Source of the DNA: Candidatus Gastranaerophilales bacterium
Lineage (GTDB): Bacteria; Cyanobacteriota; Vampirovibrionia; Gastranaerophilales; Gastranaerophilaceae
DNA: 64,000 nt
Direction of reading: 5' to 3'
NCBI GenBank assembly: GCA_017475485.1
Contig: JAFVFO010000038.1
Span: 38,206 to 102,205, forward strand
Made by a program: the position numbers and the translations under genes. Below are positions 36,284 through 45,443 of this stretch, piece by piece. The notes below the pieces were generated by a model. That model worked only from the letters and a program-made list of their open reading frames with translations, did no database searches and was not told the origin of the DNA. The first letter of the stretch is position 1, and every line of letters starts with the position of its first letter.

Positions 36284-36958
36284 TTATTCGTATGTTCCTG
36301 CTTGAATATCTCTTATAATTTGACCGTGATCAAGTGTTATTACTCTCTTTCTAAAATAGTTTACCATTGCCTGATCATGAGTTGATACTAAAATTGTAAT
36401 TCCTCTTTGATTAACCTGTTCAAGTATCTGCATAACTTCAAGAGAGTTTTTAGGGTCCAGGTTTCCGGTAGGTTCATCTGCAATAAGTAATGGCGGGCCG
36501 TTAACTATTGCGCGTGCAATAGAAACCCTTTGCTGTTCTCCGCCTGATAATTCAGATGGTTTTGATTTATATTTATCTTCTAAACCTACAACCTTAAGCG
36601 CACCCATTACGCGTGATTCAATTTCGCGTGATGAAATACCCATGGTTCTTATTACATAAGCTATATTATCATACACAGTATGATTTTGAAGCAATTTATA
36701 ATCCTGAAAAACTATGCCCATACATCTTCTTAAGGAAGGGATTTTATTTGGTGCAAGATTTCCTATATCAATACCTGCAACATAAACATTTCCTCGCGTA
36801 GGACGTTCTTCAAGATATAGCATTTTCATTAATGTAGATTTGCCGGCACCCGATGAACCTACAAGGAAAACAAACTCCCCGGGGGCAATGTGCAAATTTA
36901 CACCTTTGAGCGCATATTTATTTTTATATTGTTTAACTAAATCTCTTACTACTATCAT
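36284..36958 (-). CDS. ftsE: cell division ATP-binding protein FtsE
   Basis: This 224-residue ABC ATPase drives FtsX. Walker A GSSGAGKSTL is at about residues 34-43, the signature LSGGEQQRVSIARA at about 137-150, and Walker B LLIADEPTGNLDP at about 157-169. Its ATG overlaps the end of the transketolase gene by 4 bp (ATGA), so translation is likely coupled. This is the canonical ftsE-ftsX order. Confidence 0.95.
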   Translation of the reverse strand: MIVVRDLVKQYKNKYALKGVNLHIAPGEFVFLVGSSGAGKSTLMKMLYLEERPTRGNVYVAGIDIGNLAPNKIPSLRRCMGIVFQDYKLLQNHTVYDNIAYVIRTMGISSREIESRVMGALKVVGLEDKYKSKPSELSGGEQQRVSIARAIVNGPPLLIADEPTGNLDPKNSLEVMQILEQVNQRGITILVSTHDQAMVNYFRKRVITLDHGQIIRDIQAGTYE

Positions 36959-37908
36959 TTTACATCCATAAATTTAATTATTTTTTCATAGATTTTTTTA
37001 TCGGTCAAGCCGTAAAATTCCATTAATTGTCTTTGTTCGCCTGATTGCCCAAAAGTATCTTTTGTTCCTATTCTATATACCTTTGAAGGACAATATATGC
37101 TTAATTCTTCGCAAACTGCACTGCCTAAGCCCCCTATCACACTATGGTTTTCTACAACCACAACGCGTTTTGTTTTTTGCGCACTGGCAATTAATGCAGC
37201 AGAATGAAAAGGCTTAACAACAGGGTAGTGAATTACATCTGTTTCTATACCTACTTCTTGGAGTTTTTTAGATGCTTCTAAAACTTCGGCTAATGTTTCA
37301 CCATTTGAAACTATTGTTATATCTTTACCGTCTTTTAATTTTACGCCTGATGTCGGGTTGAATTTATATTTTTCAGGGTCAAAAAGATTTTTTAAATTGG
37401 TTCTCGGTATTCTTATATACATCGGCCCTTTTGTTTTTGCCGCATATTCAATTATTTGGTTTACTTCCGTACAATCAGCAGGAACAATAACTTTCATTTC
37501 GGGAATTGCTCTCATGTACGCAATATCTTCTAATGCCTGATGAGAAGCACCGTCTTCACCGACAGTTATGCCGCCATGGGTTGCCACAATTTTTACATCT
37601 AATTTTGAATAGCAGACAGTATTTCTGATTTGATCCAAACATCTTGCAGTTGCAAACATTGCAAACGTGCTTGCAAAAACCGTTTTACCGCCAAAAGCAA
37701 GACCGGCTGCAGTACATATCATATCTTGTTCCGCTATTCCGCAGTTAAAAAACCTGTCGGGATAAACACGCGCAAACTTGGCAGTTTGTGTTGAACATGA
37801 TAAATCAGCGTCAAGCACAACAATATTATGATTTTTTGCGCCAAGCTCAACTAATGTTTCACCGTAAGTATTTCTTGGAGATTTTTTTTCTTCACTATTT
37901 ATCAGCAT
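36955..37908 (-). CDS. transketolase, C-terminal subunit
   Basis: The 317-residue product corresponds to the pyrimidine-binding and C-terminal domains of transketolase. VVLDADLSCST and FFNCGIAEQDMICTAAGLA (about residues 54-72) match the region that contacts TPP, and DGASHQALEDIAYMRAIP is also family-typical. With its upstream partner it would transfer two-carbon units in the pentose phosphate pathway. The gene overlaps the N-terminal subunit gene by 14 bp. Split transketolases are well known in anaerobes and archaea. Confidence 0.92.
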   Translation of the reverse strand: MLINSEEKKSPRNTYGETLVELGAKNHNIVVLDADLSCSTQTAKFARVYPDRFFNCGIAEQDMICTAAGLAFGGKTVFASTFAMFATARCLDQIRNTVCYSKLDVKIVATHGGITVGEDGASHQALEDIAYMRAIPEMKVIVPADCTEVNQIIEYAAKTKGPMYIRIPRTNLKNLFDPEKYKFNPTSGVKLKDGKDITIVSNGETLAEVLEASKKLQEVGIETDVIHYPVVKPFHSAALIASAQKTKRVVVVENHSVIGGLGSAVCEELSIYCPSKVYRIGTKDTFGQSGEQRQLMEFYGLTDKKIYEKIIKFMDVK

Positions 37909-38707
37909 TTAATTCCTCCAGAGCATCTTTAAGTTCATTATCTTTTGGCGCTTTACCATGCCATGATACATTATTTTCCATAAAACTTACGCCTTTACCT
38001 TTTATGGTATTTGCAATAATTGCGCATAATTTATCGGATTTTTTTGCATTCAGCAATGCTTTTTCTATTTCTTCATAATTATGTCCGTCAATTGTTGAAA
38101 CTTCAAACCCAAAGGCTTTCAATTTTTCATCAAGCGGCTCTAAAGACTTAACATCATCTGTTGAACCGTCTATTTGTAATTTATTTTTATCCACTATAAC
38201 AACAAGGTTATTCAGCTTTTGGTGATTTGCGTTCATCAAACCTTCCCAAACGCTACCTTCTTGCATTTCGCCGTCACCAAGCAATACAAATACTTTTGAT
38301 TTTATTTTATCAAGGCGCATAGCTAACGCAAGACCTATCCCGATAGATAACCCCTGTCCTAAAGAACCGGTCGATACTTCGATTCCCGGAAGATTAACAC
38401 GAGATGACGGGTGTCCTTGTAATTTTGAACCCAGCATTCTAAAACCCATTAAAAGGTCTTTTGAAAAATATCCGCAATTAGCTAACGTAGCATATAGCGC
38501 AGGGCTTGCATGACCTTTTGATAAGATGAATCTGTCCCTTTGTTTAAAATTGGGTGATTTATCCCATTCTATCGGTACATTCAGAACTTTTTTGTATAAA
38601 ACCGTTAAAATATCAACACAAGATAATGACCCGCCGGGGTGGCCGGATTTAGCATTGTGTATCATTTTCAGGATATCTTGCCTGATTAAATTGGTGAGAT
38701 GCTTCAA
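37895..38707 (-). CDS. transketolase, N-terminal subunit
   Basis: This 270-residue chain carries the TPP-pyrophosphate-binding domain: SGHPGGSLSCVDIL at about residues 21-34, LSKGHASPALYA at about 63-74, and the TPP motif GDGEMQEGSVWEGLMNANH ending with NNLVVIVDKNKLQIDG. It pairs with the overlapping C-terminal subunit gene. Its start overlaps the upstream glycosyltransferase gene by 4 bp. Confidence 0.93.
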   Translation of the reverse strand: MKHLTNLIRQDILKMIHNAKSGHPGGSLSCVDILTVLYKKVLNVPIEWDKSPNFKQRDRFILSKGHASPALYATLANCGYFSKDLLMGFRMLGSKLQGHPSSRVNLPGIEVSTGSLGQGLSIGIGLALAMRLDKIKSKVFVLLGDGEMQEGSVWEGLMNANHQKLNNLVVIVDKNKLQIDGSTDDVKSLEPLDEKLKAFGFEVSTIDGHNYEEIEKALLNAKKSDKLCAIIANTIKGKGVSFMENNVSWHGKAPKDNELKDALEELNADK

Positions 38708-39441
38708 TTTTTAATCCTTTTCACTATAGTTTCTATTATACACTTTATTAGGAATATTGGCAAAGTCGGAAATATTCTTTTAAATCTTTCAGGCTGACAG
38801 ACTGTTCTATACAGCCATTCAAGCCCGAGTTTTCTGTATATTAAAGGTGCTTCTTTAACAAAACCCGAATACACATCAAAACTTCCGCCCACACCAATCA
38901 TTACGCTTGCATTTAATGCTTTTTTTAGTTTTAAAATAAATTCTTCCTGACGCGGAGAACCAAGCCCTACAAGTAATATTCTGGGATTTGCTTCTTTGAT
39001 TTTTAAAATCACTTCTTCATCATTTTTGAAATAACCGTTTTGTTTAAAAACAATGTTTAAATCAGGATATTCTTTCAAAAAATTATCGCATGCTTTATTT
39101 ATTACTTCTTCTTTTGCACCCATAAAGGCTATAGGAAGTTTTTTTTCATTAGCATAAGCCGTTAATTTTCTTGCAAAATCAACCCCCCTTACATTAACGC
39201 AGGGAATGCCTCTTAATTTAAGGGCAATTTTTATTCCTATACCGTCAATTATATTAAGTTCCGAACTGTTTATAATTTCTAAAAATTCGCTGTTTTTTTG
39301 CGCATTCATAATCATTTCAGGATTAATTGTAATGATATGAAAATTTTTTCCCTCTAAAATTGCTTCGTCAACCTGATTTATGGCATTTTCAGAATCAACT
39401 AAATCAATAGGACAGTTCAATAAGGTCGTTTTTCTACTCAT
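38704..39441 (-). CDS. WecG/TagA/CpsF-family glycosyltransferase
   Basis: This 245-residue protein is of the GT26 family that adds an N-acetylmannosaminyl- or similar residue to a lipid-linked sugar for surface polymers. Recognisable segments are ITINPEMIMNAQKN (about residues 37-50), DGIGIKIALKLRG, VNVRGVDFARKL and the C-terminal GVGGSFDVYSGFVKEAPLIYRKLGLEWLYR with the family's EWLYR signature. It begins the six-gene minus-strand operon that ends with the HDOD gene. No lipid anchor is visible. Confidence 0.92.
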   Translation of the reverse strand: MSRKTTLLNCPIDLVDSENAINQVDEAILEGKNFHIITINPEMIMNAQKNSEFLEIINSSELNIIDGIGIKIALKLRGIPCVNVRGVDFARKLTAYANEKKLPIAFMGAKEEVINKACDNFLKEYPDLNIVFKQNGYFKNDEEVILKIKEANPRILLVGLGSPRQEEFILKLKKALNASVMIGVGGSFDVYSGFVKEAPLIYRKLGLEWLYRTVCQPERFKRIFPTLPIFLIKCIIETIVKRIKN

Positions 39442-39482
39442 AAAAATATACTAACATAAACATTAAAAATAGATAAAGATAA

Positions 39483-39511
39483 TTGACTAGCATGTACTAT
39501 TTTATTAAAAT
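39483..39511 (+). promoter_or_regulatory. sigma70-type promoter of the oxidoreductase gene
   Basis: TTGACT (39483-39488) and TAAAAT (39506-39511) are separated by exactly 17 bases, each matching the consensus at 5 of 6 positions. A leader of about 22 bases with GGAAGG precedes the ATG at 39538. Confidence 0.75.
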
Positions 39512-39537
39512 TTACTTGTATATAAAGGAAGGTATCA

Positions 39538-40530
39538 ATGAAAAAGTGTGTTGCCGTAGTAGGCTGTGGTTTATGGGGCAGAAATATTGTCAGGAATTTT
39601 TACAATTTAAATGCGCTTCATAGCGTTTGCGATTTAGATAGTGAAAACCTTAAAATGATAAATGAGTTGTATAGCGATGTCAAAACAACAAACAACTTTG
39701 ATGAGGTTTTAAAAAACCCTGAAATCAAGGCTCTATGTATAGTTACGCCAAGCCACACGCATTTTGGTCTTGTCAAAAAAGCACTTTTAAGTCATAAGCA
39801 TGTTTATGTTGAAAAACCTATTTCAACTTCATCTAAAGAAGCATTAGAATTAAAAGAACTTGCTTCTAAAATGGATGTTAAACTGCTTGTCGGACATCTT
39901 CTTTTGTATCATCCCGCTGTAAATAGGCTCAAAATGCTTATTGCACAAGGTGTTTTAGGTGATATAAAATATGTTCAATCCGACAGGTTAAATATAAATT
40001 ATTTTAAAAATGACAGAAGCGTTATGTGGGATTTAGCACCCCATGATGTTTCAATGATAGCACATATTACAGGCTGCTCACCCGTTAAAGTTTTGAGTGC
40101 AACGGGTGCTTCAAGTGAATTTGAAAATATTTGCGACATTACTCATTTAACAATAGAATTTGAAAAAGGTATAATCGGCCATGTTTCAGACAGCTGGATA
40201 CATCCTCAAAAACGTGTTGTGCTTTTGGTTAGAGGAACAAAAGCAACCGCAATTTTAGATGATACGCTTACAGAAGGCAAGTTAAAGGTCTATGACAACA
40301 AAAAAGGCTCTCAAAACGATATAGAAGTGTTTGATTATCTTGAAATTGAACCTTTAAAATTAGAATGCCAACATTTTCTAAATTGCATAGAAAACGATAA
40401 AACTCCGCGCTCAGACGGCGAAAACGGCTATATGATTGTAAATATTTTAGAGAGCGCCGAAAATATGATGCTGGGGAATAAAAAACAAATGCTTGATAAA
40501 CATGAATTCAAATTATCACGCTCTAAGTAA
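39538..40530 (+). CDS. Gfo/Idh/MocA-family NAD(P)-dependent sugar oxidoreductase
   Basis: The 330-residue product has a Rossmann nucleotide-binding start AVVGCGLWGRNIVRNF (about residues 5-20) and the EKPISTSSKEALEL motif (about 96-109), which contains the family's catalytic lysine. The C-terminal domain has HDVSMIAHITG. Enzymes of this family oxidise or reduce sugars and inositols, often in surface glycan synthesis. Its closest context is the divergent WecG-type gene, so a nucleotide-sugar substrate is a fair guess. It carries a good promoter of its own. Confidence 0.92.
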   Translation: MKKCVAVVGCGLWGRNIVRNFYNLNALHSVCDLDSENLKMINELYSDVKTTNNFDEVLKNPEIKALCIVTPSHTHFGLVKKALLSHKHVYVEKPISTSSKEALELKELASKMDVKLLVGHLLLYHPAVNRLKMLIAQGVLGDIKYVQSDRLNINYFKNDRSVMWDLAPHDVSMIAHITGCSPVKVLSATGASSEFENICDITHLTIEFEKGIIGHVSDSWIHPQKRVVLLVRGTKATAILDDTLTEGKLKVYDNKKGSQNDIEVFDYLEIEPLKLECQHFLNCIENDKTPRSDGENGYMIVNILESAENMMLGNKKQMLDKHEFKLSRSK

Positions 40531-40536
40531 GCTGTT

Positions 40537-42207
40537 TTAATCAGTATTACCACACGGTTTAAAAGCCCTAAGGGCCTTATTTGATGAATTTGTTGATTTC
40601 ATTAATAATTTATCAAATAACTTTGCACTTTGTTCAGATGCATTATCCGGAATTATGTAAGGAAATGCACAAGATATCCTTAAGGCGCCATAAGCTATAC
40701 TCATATTATAAGCCAGCATATCTAAATCATCTCTTGTCAGTAAACTCGTTTTAGAACACTCATCATGAAGCGTTTTGGCCTTTTTTAAATATATAAAATC
40801 GGGATTATTAAAATCTTTTAAAAATTCTATAGAATTATCTGTCATCAATAACAATGCCCAATGAATTCTGCAATTATGTGTATTTGCAAGATTTTTCAAT
40901 TTGCCTGTTTGTACAAATGCACTCTGCCCCGTTGCGGAAATATCGTCCAAAATTATAACTTCACTATCTTCAAACCTTTTTGTAGTTTCGTATCCTGCAT
41001 AAAAATCTGCCAAAACAACATCCTTTGGCGGAATTTGGTTTAATTTTGCATAAATACTTGCAATATAACCATAACTTTTATTTGAATTAGGAACGCAGTA
41101 TTTATGATTTTTGCCATATTTAGAACATAAAATTCTGTAAAGTTTGATGAGATTTTGAGAATAAGAATTGTTTGAATAAACTATTGAATTTTCATCTAAA
41201 TATTTACAATAAAAAATTGCAGGATTACTGTCATGGGCAGTTTCTGTATAGTCATTTATATTTTTTCTGACATCTGATTCATTAAGCTCAGGCAGCTTAA
41301 GGTTTGAATATATGTCATCTTGGGTTATTTTAGCGAATTTTGTTTTAGCCTTTAATTTAACAACAGGAATATCAAGCCCCGTTATATCGTTAAGGCGTTT
41401 TGAAAAATCCGAATATAAAATATCGTCAAGTTTTTCGCCCCGTTGAACTTTTTTTATAACATCAAAAGCAATACTTTCCAAAAAACCGCTTCCAAGTAAG
41501 AAATTAGCACTTCTATATTTTCCGTCGGCACATTTAACATCCCAACCTGATAAATTTATAACATGTGTTCTATCATGCTTAATATCGTTAATAAATTTAT
41601 CATACATGATATCATCATTATCTTTTGCAGTTTTCAGGGTTTGCAAAAAATAATCATCTAAAATTACAACCGAATTAAAGTCTTGTTTTCCTTCTTTAAA
41701 CATCTTTTTATTTTTCGATAAATAATTAAGCGCACAATTTAGGGAAAAATCTTCCCAGTCATAATATTCATTTGGTGCTACACCAAAATTTTGCGTATTA
41801 TATTTTTTACAAATTTCAGAGAAATAATCTACTGCACTATAATTTGACAAAGCTGTTAATTCGTATAATACCCTATGAACAGTTTCTTCATCTGCGCCTG
41901 TTTGGGCTTTTAGGCGCAAAATCATTAATTCCACATCTTTTTTACTTGGTGTTAAAAGCTGAGAATTTATTTTATCGCTAAATAATTCGCAAAAATCATC
42001 TTGATTTGAATAATCACAATTTAAGACAGAACAGGTTGAAATCTTTGAAGAAACGGGAGAATATCTGTAAGGCGGAATGCCCAAAAAAGACATTTGAAAA
42101 TTATCCTTAAGGATTTTATTTTCAATCGGCTGAATATGATTTTTTTTAAAATTTATACTGCTAATTTTAGGGCAGTAAATACTAACGGGCGAAATTCTCA
42201 TATCCAT
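40537..42207 (-). CDS. protein of unknown function with a phosphoribosyltransferase-like motif
   Basis: I do not recognise this 556-residue protein as a whole. It starts MDMRISPVSIYCPKISSINFKK, a tag resembling other unknown proteins in the window, with no signal peptide. The middle (residues about 80-330) is mixed helical/strand. At residues 417-430, VIILDDISATGQSA matches the PRPP-binding loop of type I phosphoribosyltransferases (hydrophobic-DD-x-x-x-TG-x-T/S), and DVVLADFYAG (396-405) is consistent with the preceding strand. A TPA-like purine/pyrimidine enzyme role cannot be assumed, because the flanking domains are unlike those enzymes. Confidence 0.7.
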   Translation of the reverse strand: MDMRISPVSIYCPKISSINFKKNHIQPIENKILKDNFQMSFLGIPPYRYSPVSSKISTCSVLNCDYSNQDDFCELFSDKINSQLLTPSKKDVELMILRLKAQTGADEETVHRVLYELTALSNYSAVDYFSEICKKYNTQNFGVAPNEYYDWEDFSLNCALNYLSKNKKMFKEGKQDFNSVVILDDYFLQTLKTAKDNDDIMYDKFINDIKHDRTHVINLSGWDVKCADGKYRSANFLLGSGFLESIAFDVIKKVQRGEKLDDILYSDFSKRLNDITGLDIPVVKLKAKTKFAKITQDDIYSNLKLPELNESDVRKNINDYTETAHDSNPAIFYCKYLDENSIVYSNNSYSQNLIKLYRILCSKYGKNHKYCVPNSNKSYGYIASIYAKLNQIPPKDVVLADFYAGYETTKRFEDSEVIILDDISATGQSAFVQTGKLKNLANTHNCRIHWALLLMTDNSIEFLKDFNNPDFIYLKKAKTLHDECSKTSLLTRDDLDMLAYNMSIAYGALRISCAFPYIIPDNASEQSAKLFDKLLMKSTNSSNKALRAFKPCGNTD

Positions 42208-42252
42208 TAAAAATGCGTAAATAAAAAAGTTTGCAAAACCTAGTCTATAAGT

Positions 42253-42286
42253 AAATAATCAAGATATTAAAATACCTTGATTATTT
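42253..42286. terminator. hairpin downstream of infC
   Basis: AAATAATCAAG (42253-42263) pairs perfectly with CTTGATTATTT (42276-42286) around a 12-base loop. It lies 20 bp after the infC stop. No long T run follows, so it is a weak intrinsic terminator or an RNA-stabilising end. Confidence 0.5.
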
Positions 42287-42305
42287 AAAAGTTAAAATAT
42301 TTTAG

Positions 42306-42839
42306 CTATTTCGCATTTGGCGCAAGTATCATTACAACATTTCTGCCTTCAACCTGCGGTTTTTTCTCGATAATAACAGAGTTTTCTTCAAACTCAGCCT
42401 GAAACTTATTAATCAATTCAATAGCCAAATGAGAATGCTGCATTTCGCGCCCTCTCAGCATAACTACTACTTTTACTTTGTTACCTTGAGATAAGAATTT
42501 TTTAGCCGCTTTTAATCGAACATCATAATCGTGCGTGTCGATTTTGTAGCGCATTTTTACTTCTTTAATATCAATAATGCGTTGTTTTTTCTTAGCTTCT
42601 TTTGCACGTTTTTCAGTTTCATATTTATACTTACCCCAGTTTAAAATCTTTGCAACAGGGGGAGCTTGATTTGGGGAAACAACAACTAAATCTAAATCTC
42701 TTTCCTGCGCCATTTGAAGCGCTTTAACGGTTGGAACCGTACCGTGGTTAACACCTTCGTTGTCAATTAAACGAACTTCTTTTGCTCTAATCTTTTCATT
42801 TAAAAGCTCATTTTGAGCTTTACCTTCATTTTTACTAAT
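42306..42839 (-). CDS. infC: translation initiation factor IF-3, AUU start
   Basis: IF-3 keeps ribosomal subunits apart and proofreads the start codon. The open frame from the first ATG (42713) gives only 135 residues and lacks the normal N-terminus. Reading further upstream in frame gives NEKIRAKEVRLIDNEGVNHG, the classical IF-3 start region. The frame is open back to an in-frame TAA, and no ATG, GTG or TTG is available; ATT at 42837-42839 lies 8 bases after AGGAG. This gives 177 residues, the family norm. AUU start codons in infC are known for autoregulation: IF-3 rejects its own start. rpmI and rplT do not follow, as in cyanobacteria. Confidence 0.92.
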   Translation of the reverse strand: MSKNEGKAQNELLNEKIRAKEVRLIDNEGVNHGTVPTVKALQMAQERDLDLVVVSPNQAPPVAKILNWGKYKYETEKRAKEAKKKQRIIDIKEVKMRYKIDTHDYDVRLKAAKKFLSQGNKVKVVVMLRGREMQHSHLAIELINKFQAEFEENSVIIEKKPQVEGRNVVMILAPNAK

Positions 42840-42870
42840 TTTTTTATCTCCTAGTTAATCTATACTTCTA

Positions 42871-42899
42871 TTTATACCGTACTATTTCTTTTTTGTAAA
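42871..42899 (-). promoter_or_regulatory. sigma70-type promoter of infC
   Basis: On the minus strand, TTTACA (42899-42894) and TATAAA (42876-42871) lie 17 bases apart, each 5 of 6 to consensus. Transcription would begin about 25 bases before the ATT start codon, leaving just enough room for the ribosome-binding site. Confidence 0.7.
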
Positions 42900-42900
42900 G

Positions 42901-44427
42901 CTATATTTGATTGTAGTCCACTATTAAGTCGATAGCTTTTATATTTAAAGTGTTTTGAGATTTTGATTTTTTTATATAATTATTTGTAACAGGCTTATTT
43001 AGTTCTAAGCCAAGCCACATAGCCTTTATATCCGCAATTTTTTGCGCTTTTTCATCTTTTATTTCTTTATCAATTTTGCCGAATTCATTGCTGTTTTGGG
43101 GTTTATATTTAACATAAATATAACTGTCCTCAACATTTAGTTTTTTAATTGAACTTATGAATTCTTTTTTAGAAATATAGTAATTTTTGTACGAAGAATA
43201 AAAATCGCTGTTATGAGGGATTTGTTCAATTGTTACAAAAAGCACTGCCAAAATAAGAACAATTTTATTATCTGTATTATTCACAAATAACGCTATACCC
43301 AATGAAACTATAACAAGAGCCATAAATGAAATACAATAAACGCTATCAATACTTTCTATTCCAAAAGAAAAATAATAAAATATATTCCAAAAATAAATTG
43401 CACTTTGCCCTGAAGATATAAGCAAAATAAAAAACAAGGTTAATAAAGATACTCCTTTAATTTTCGTGGTTTTAAAAAGTGCAAAAATTGCAATTATTGT
43501 TGTAATTATTCCAAAAGACATTGAAGAAAACTGTGCTTTATATGATATAAAATCAAAATTAAATTTAATTAAATTATCTAAAACACTTAAAGAACGAAAC
43601 CAAATTGAATAATTTGCAATATTGCCTAAAATTGTACTCAAAGGGGTAAAATATTCTATGCAGGAAAATTGATACATCATCGGAAATAACGATAAAAAAA
43701 TTATCAGCGCATAAAATAAAATGTATTTATAAAAATCCTTTAAAAAAACAATTACTATGTCGCGAGAATTTTTTGGAAGCAGTGAAAAAATTGTTGCAAA
43801 AAACAAACAAAATACAGTGAAAAAGCCTATTTGAAAAGATGTATAAAATTGTAAAATTAAAAACAAACTAAACAAAAGAAAGTAAAAATGATTAACAATA
43901 CTTTTATTTTCTTTTTTAATTTTAAATAAAAATATTACGGATATTATTGATAAAAACTGTGTGAAACTTCCGAAATTATCAAAATTGAAATATCTTAAAA
44001 CGCAAAATGCAAAAATAAAAGCACCCAAAGAACTTGCTAAGGATTTTATTTTCAAACATTTTAAAAGATAATAAAAAGAAACATAATTTAAAACAGATAC
44101 AAATACAAATAAAATCCGAAAAGCATTTAGCGGGTCTTTAATAAACATTCTTAAAAACCAATAAAAAGGTAAAACTCCGATAAAACTATCAAATTGCGCT
44201 ATAGAATGCGCGTCATAATAATTAAAAGGAGCAGACCAAAAAGAACTATGCACACCTTTCAACCAAAGAAAGGAATGCTCTAAAACATAATTGCAATATA
44301 GGTTATCATACCCGCCAAACAAAAGGTCAAAATTATTAATCAGGGCTTTATGAAAAAAAAGCAAAAGCCCTAACAATAAAAATATAATAAAATATTTAAT
44401 TCTATTCAAAAAGTTTATAAATTTCAT
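42901..44427 (-). CDS. polytopic membrane protein, YfhO/GT-C-like
   Basis: The 508-residue product has about twelve hydrophobic segments and ends in a soluble tail of 110 residues. Its first extracytoplasmic loop includes FGGYDNLYCNYVLEHSFLWLKGVHSSFWSAPF, a pattern seen in YfhO-type and other GT-C membrane proteins that handle lipid-linked sugars, with a D and nearby H/E as possible catalytic residues. No exact function can be given. Its start overlaps the end of mtnA by 26 bp. The composition is Phe/Ile/Lys-rich. Confidence 0.65.
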   Translation of the reverse strand: MKFINFLNRIKYFIIFLLLGLLLFFHKALINNFDLLFGGYDNLYCNYVLEHSFLWLKGVHSSFWSAPFNYYDAHSIAQFDSFIGVLPFYWFLRMFIKDPLNAFRILFVFVSVLNYVSFYYLLKCLKIKSLASSLGAFIFAFCVLRYFNFDNFGSFTQFLSIISVIFLFKIKKENKSIVNHFYFLLFSLFLILQFYTSFQIGFFTVFCLFFATIFSLLPKNSRDIVIVFLKDFYKYILFYALIIFLSLFPMMYQFSCIEYFTPLSTILGNIANYSIWFRSLSVLDNLIKFNFDFISYKAQFSSMSFGIITTIIAIFALFKTTKIKGVSLLTLFFILLISSGQSAIYFWNIFYYFSFGIESIDSVYCISFMALVIVSLGIALFVNNTDNKIVLILAVLFVTIEQIPHNSDFYSSYKNYYISKKEFISSIKKLNVEDSYIYVKYKPQNSNEFGKIDKEIKDEKAQKIADIKAMWLGLELNKPVTNNYIKKSKSQNTLNIKAIDLIVDYNQI

Positions 44428-45442
44428 TTGGTTTAAAAATACCGTATTCCGTAATTATGCCCTTAATTAATTCGTTTGGTGTTACATCAAAACCGGGATT
44501 TATTGTTTTAACTTTATCGGTACAAATAGGTTTATCGTTTATAATTGTAACTTCTTCTTTATTTCTTAGCTCAATAACAATTTCTTCCCCTGTTTTTATA
44601 TTAGGGTCAATTGTAGATTTAGGAGCTGCAATATAAAACGGAATATTATGATATTTTGCAGCTATTGCAACCATGTATGTGCCTATTTTATTAGCGCTTT
44701 CACCATTTAGTGCAATTCTGTCAGCACCTGTAATTACAACATCAATCATGCCTTTTTTCATAAAGTATGCGCCCATGCCGTCTGTTATTAATGTTGTATC
44801 AATATTATCGCGTGTAAGCTCATAAGTAGTTAACCTTGCACCCTGCTGACGCGGGCGGGTTTCATCTGCAAAAACTTTAATTGTTTTATCTTTTTCAAAT
44901 GCACTCCTTACAACCCCCAAGGCAGTACCGTATCCGACAGTAGCCAGCGCACCCGCATTACAATGCGTAAGAATTGTTGCACCTTTCGGCACGATTTCAG
45001 CGCCGTAATCGCCAATTTTTTTATTTATTTCTATGTCTTCATTTTCAAGTTTTATTGCATTTTGAATTAAAAGTTTTATAATCTCAAGGTTAGATTTTTC
45101 TTTATTTTTATATATAACATCCATTTGTTTTTCAATCGCCCACTTCAAATTAACAGCCGTAGGCCTTGAAGAATTAATATAATCAGCAAGTTTTTTGACA
45201 TCTTCTATAAAATTACCGCTATTTTTATTTTCAATTGCCGCCAATGCAACTCCGTGCGCTCCCGCAATTCCTATAGCCGGTGCACCGCGCACAATCATTG
45301 TTTTGATTGCATTATACATATCTTTTGAATTGTTTACTTTTATTTTTTTGTATTCATAAGGTATTAAGGTTTGATCAATCATAAGGCTATAGCCTTCATA
45401 ATCAGCAGTATTTACCCATTCAATTGTTTTTTCTACGTTCAT
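44402..45442 (-). CDS. mtnA: S-methyl-5-thioribose-1-phosphate isomerase
   Basis: MtnA converts methylthioribose-1-phosphate to methylthioribulose-1-phosphate in methionine salvage. The 346-residue product shows RGAPAIGIAGAHGVALAA (about residues 51-68), the HCNAGALATVGYGTALGVV motif (about 160-178) with the catalytic cysteine, DETRPRQQGARLTTYEL and GADRIALNGESANKIGTY with the catalytic aspartate. Other genes of the salvage pathway are not nearby, as is common. It lies 1 bp after the 158-residue membrane protein gene. Confidence 0.95.
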   Translation of the reverse strand: MNVEKTIEWVNTADYEGYSLMIDQTLIPYEYKKIKVNNSKDMYNAIKTMIVRGAPAIGIAGAHGVALAAIENKNSGNFIEDVKKLADYINSSRPTAVNLKWAIEKQMDVIYKNKEKSNLEIIKLLIQNAIKLENEDIEINKKIGDYGAEIVPKGATILTHCNAGALATVGYGTALGVVRSAFEKDKTIKVFADETRPRQQGARLTTYELTRDNIDTTLITDGMGAYFMKKGMIDVVITGADRIALNGESANKIGTYMVAIAAKYHNIPFYIAAPKSTIDPNIKTGEEIVIELRNKEEVTIINDKPICTDKVKTINPGFDVTPNELIKGIITEYGIFKPNEIYKLFE

Positions 45443-45443
45443 A

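Noticed and set aside
42306-42713. Calling infC from the ATG at 42713.
   Set aside because: This removes the conserved IF-3 N-terminus, which is encoded in frame upstream; the ATT start explains the data better.
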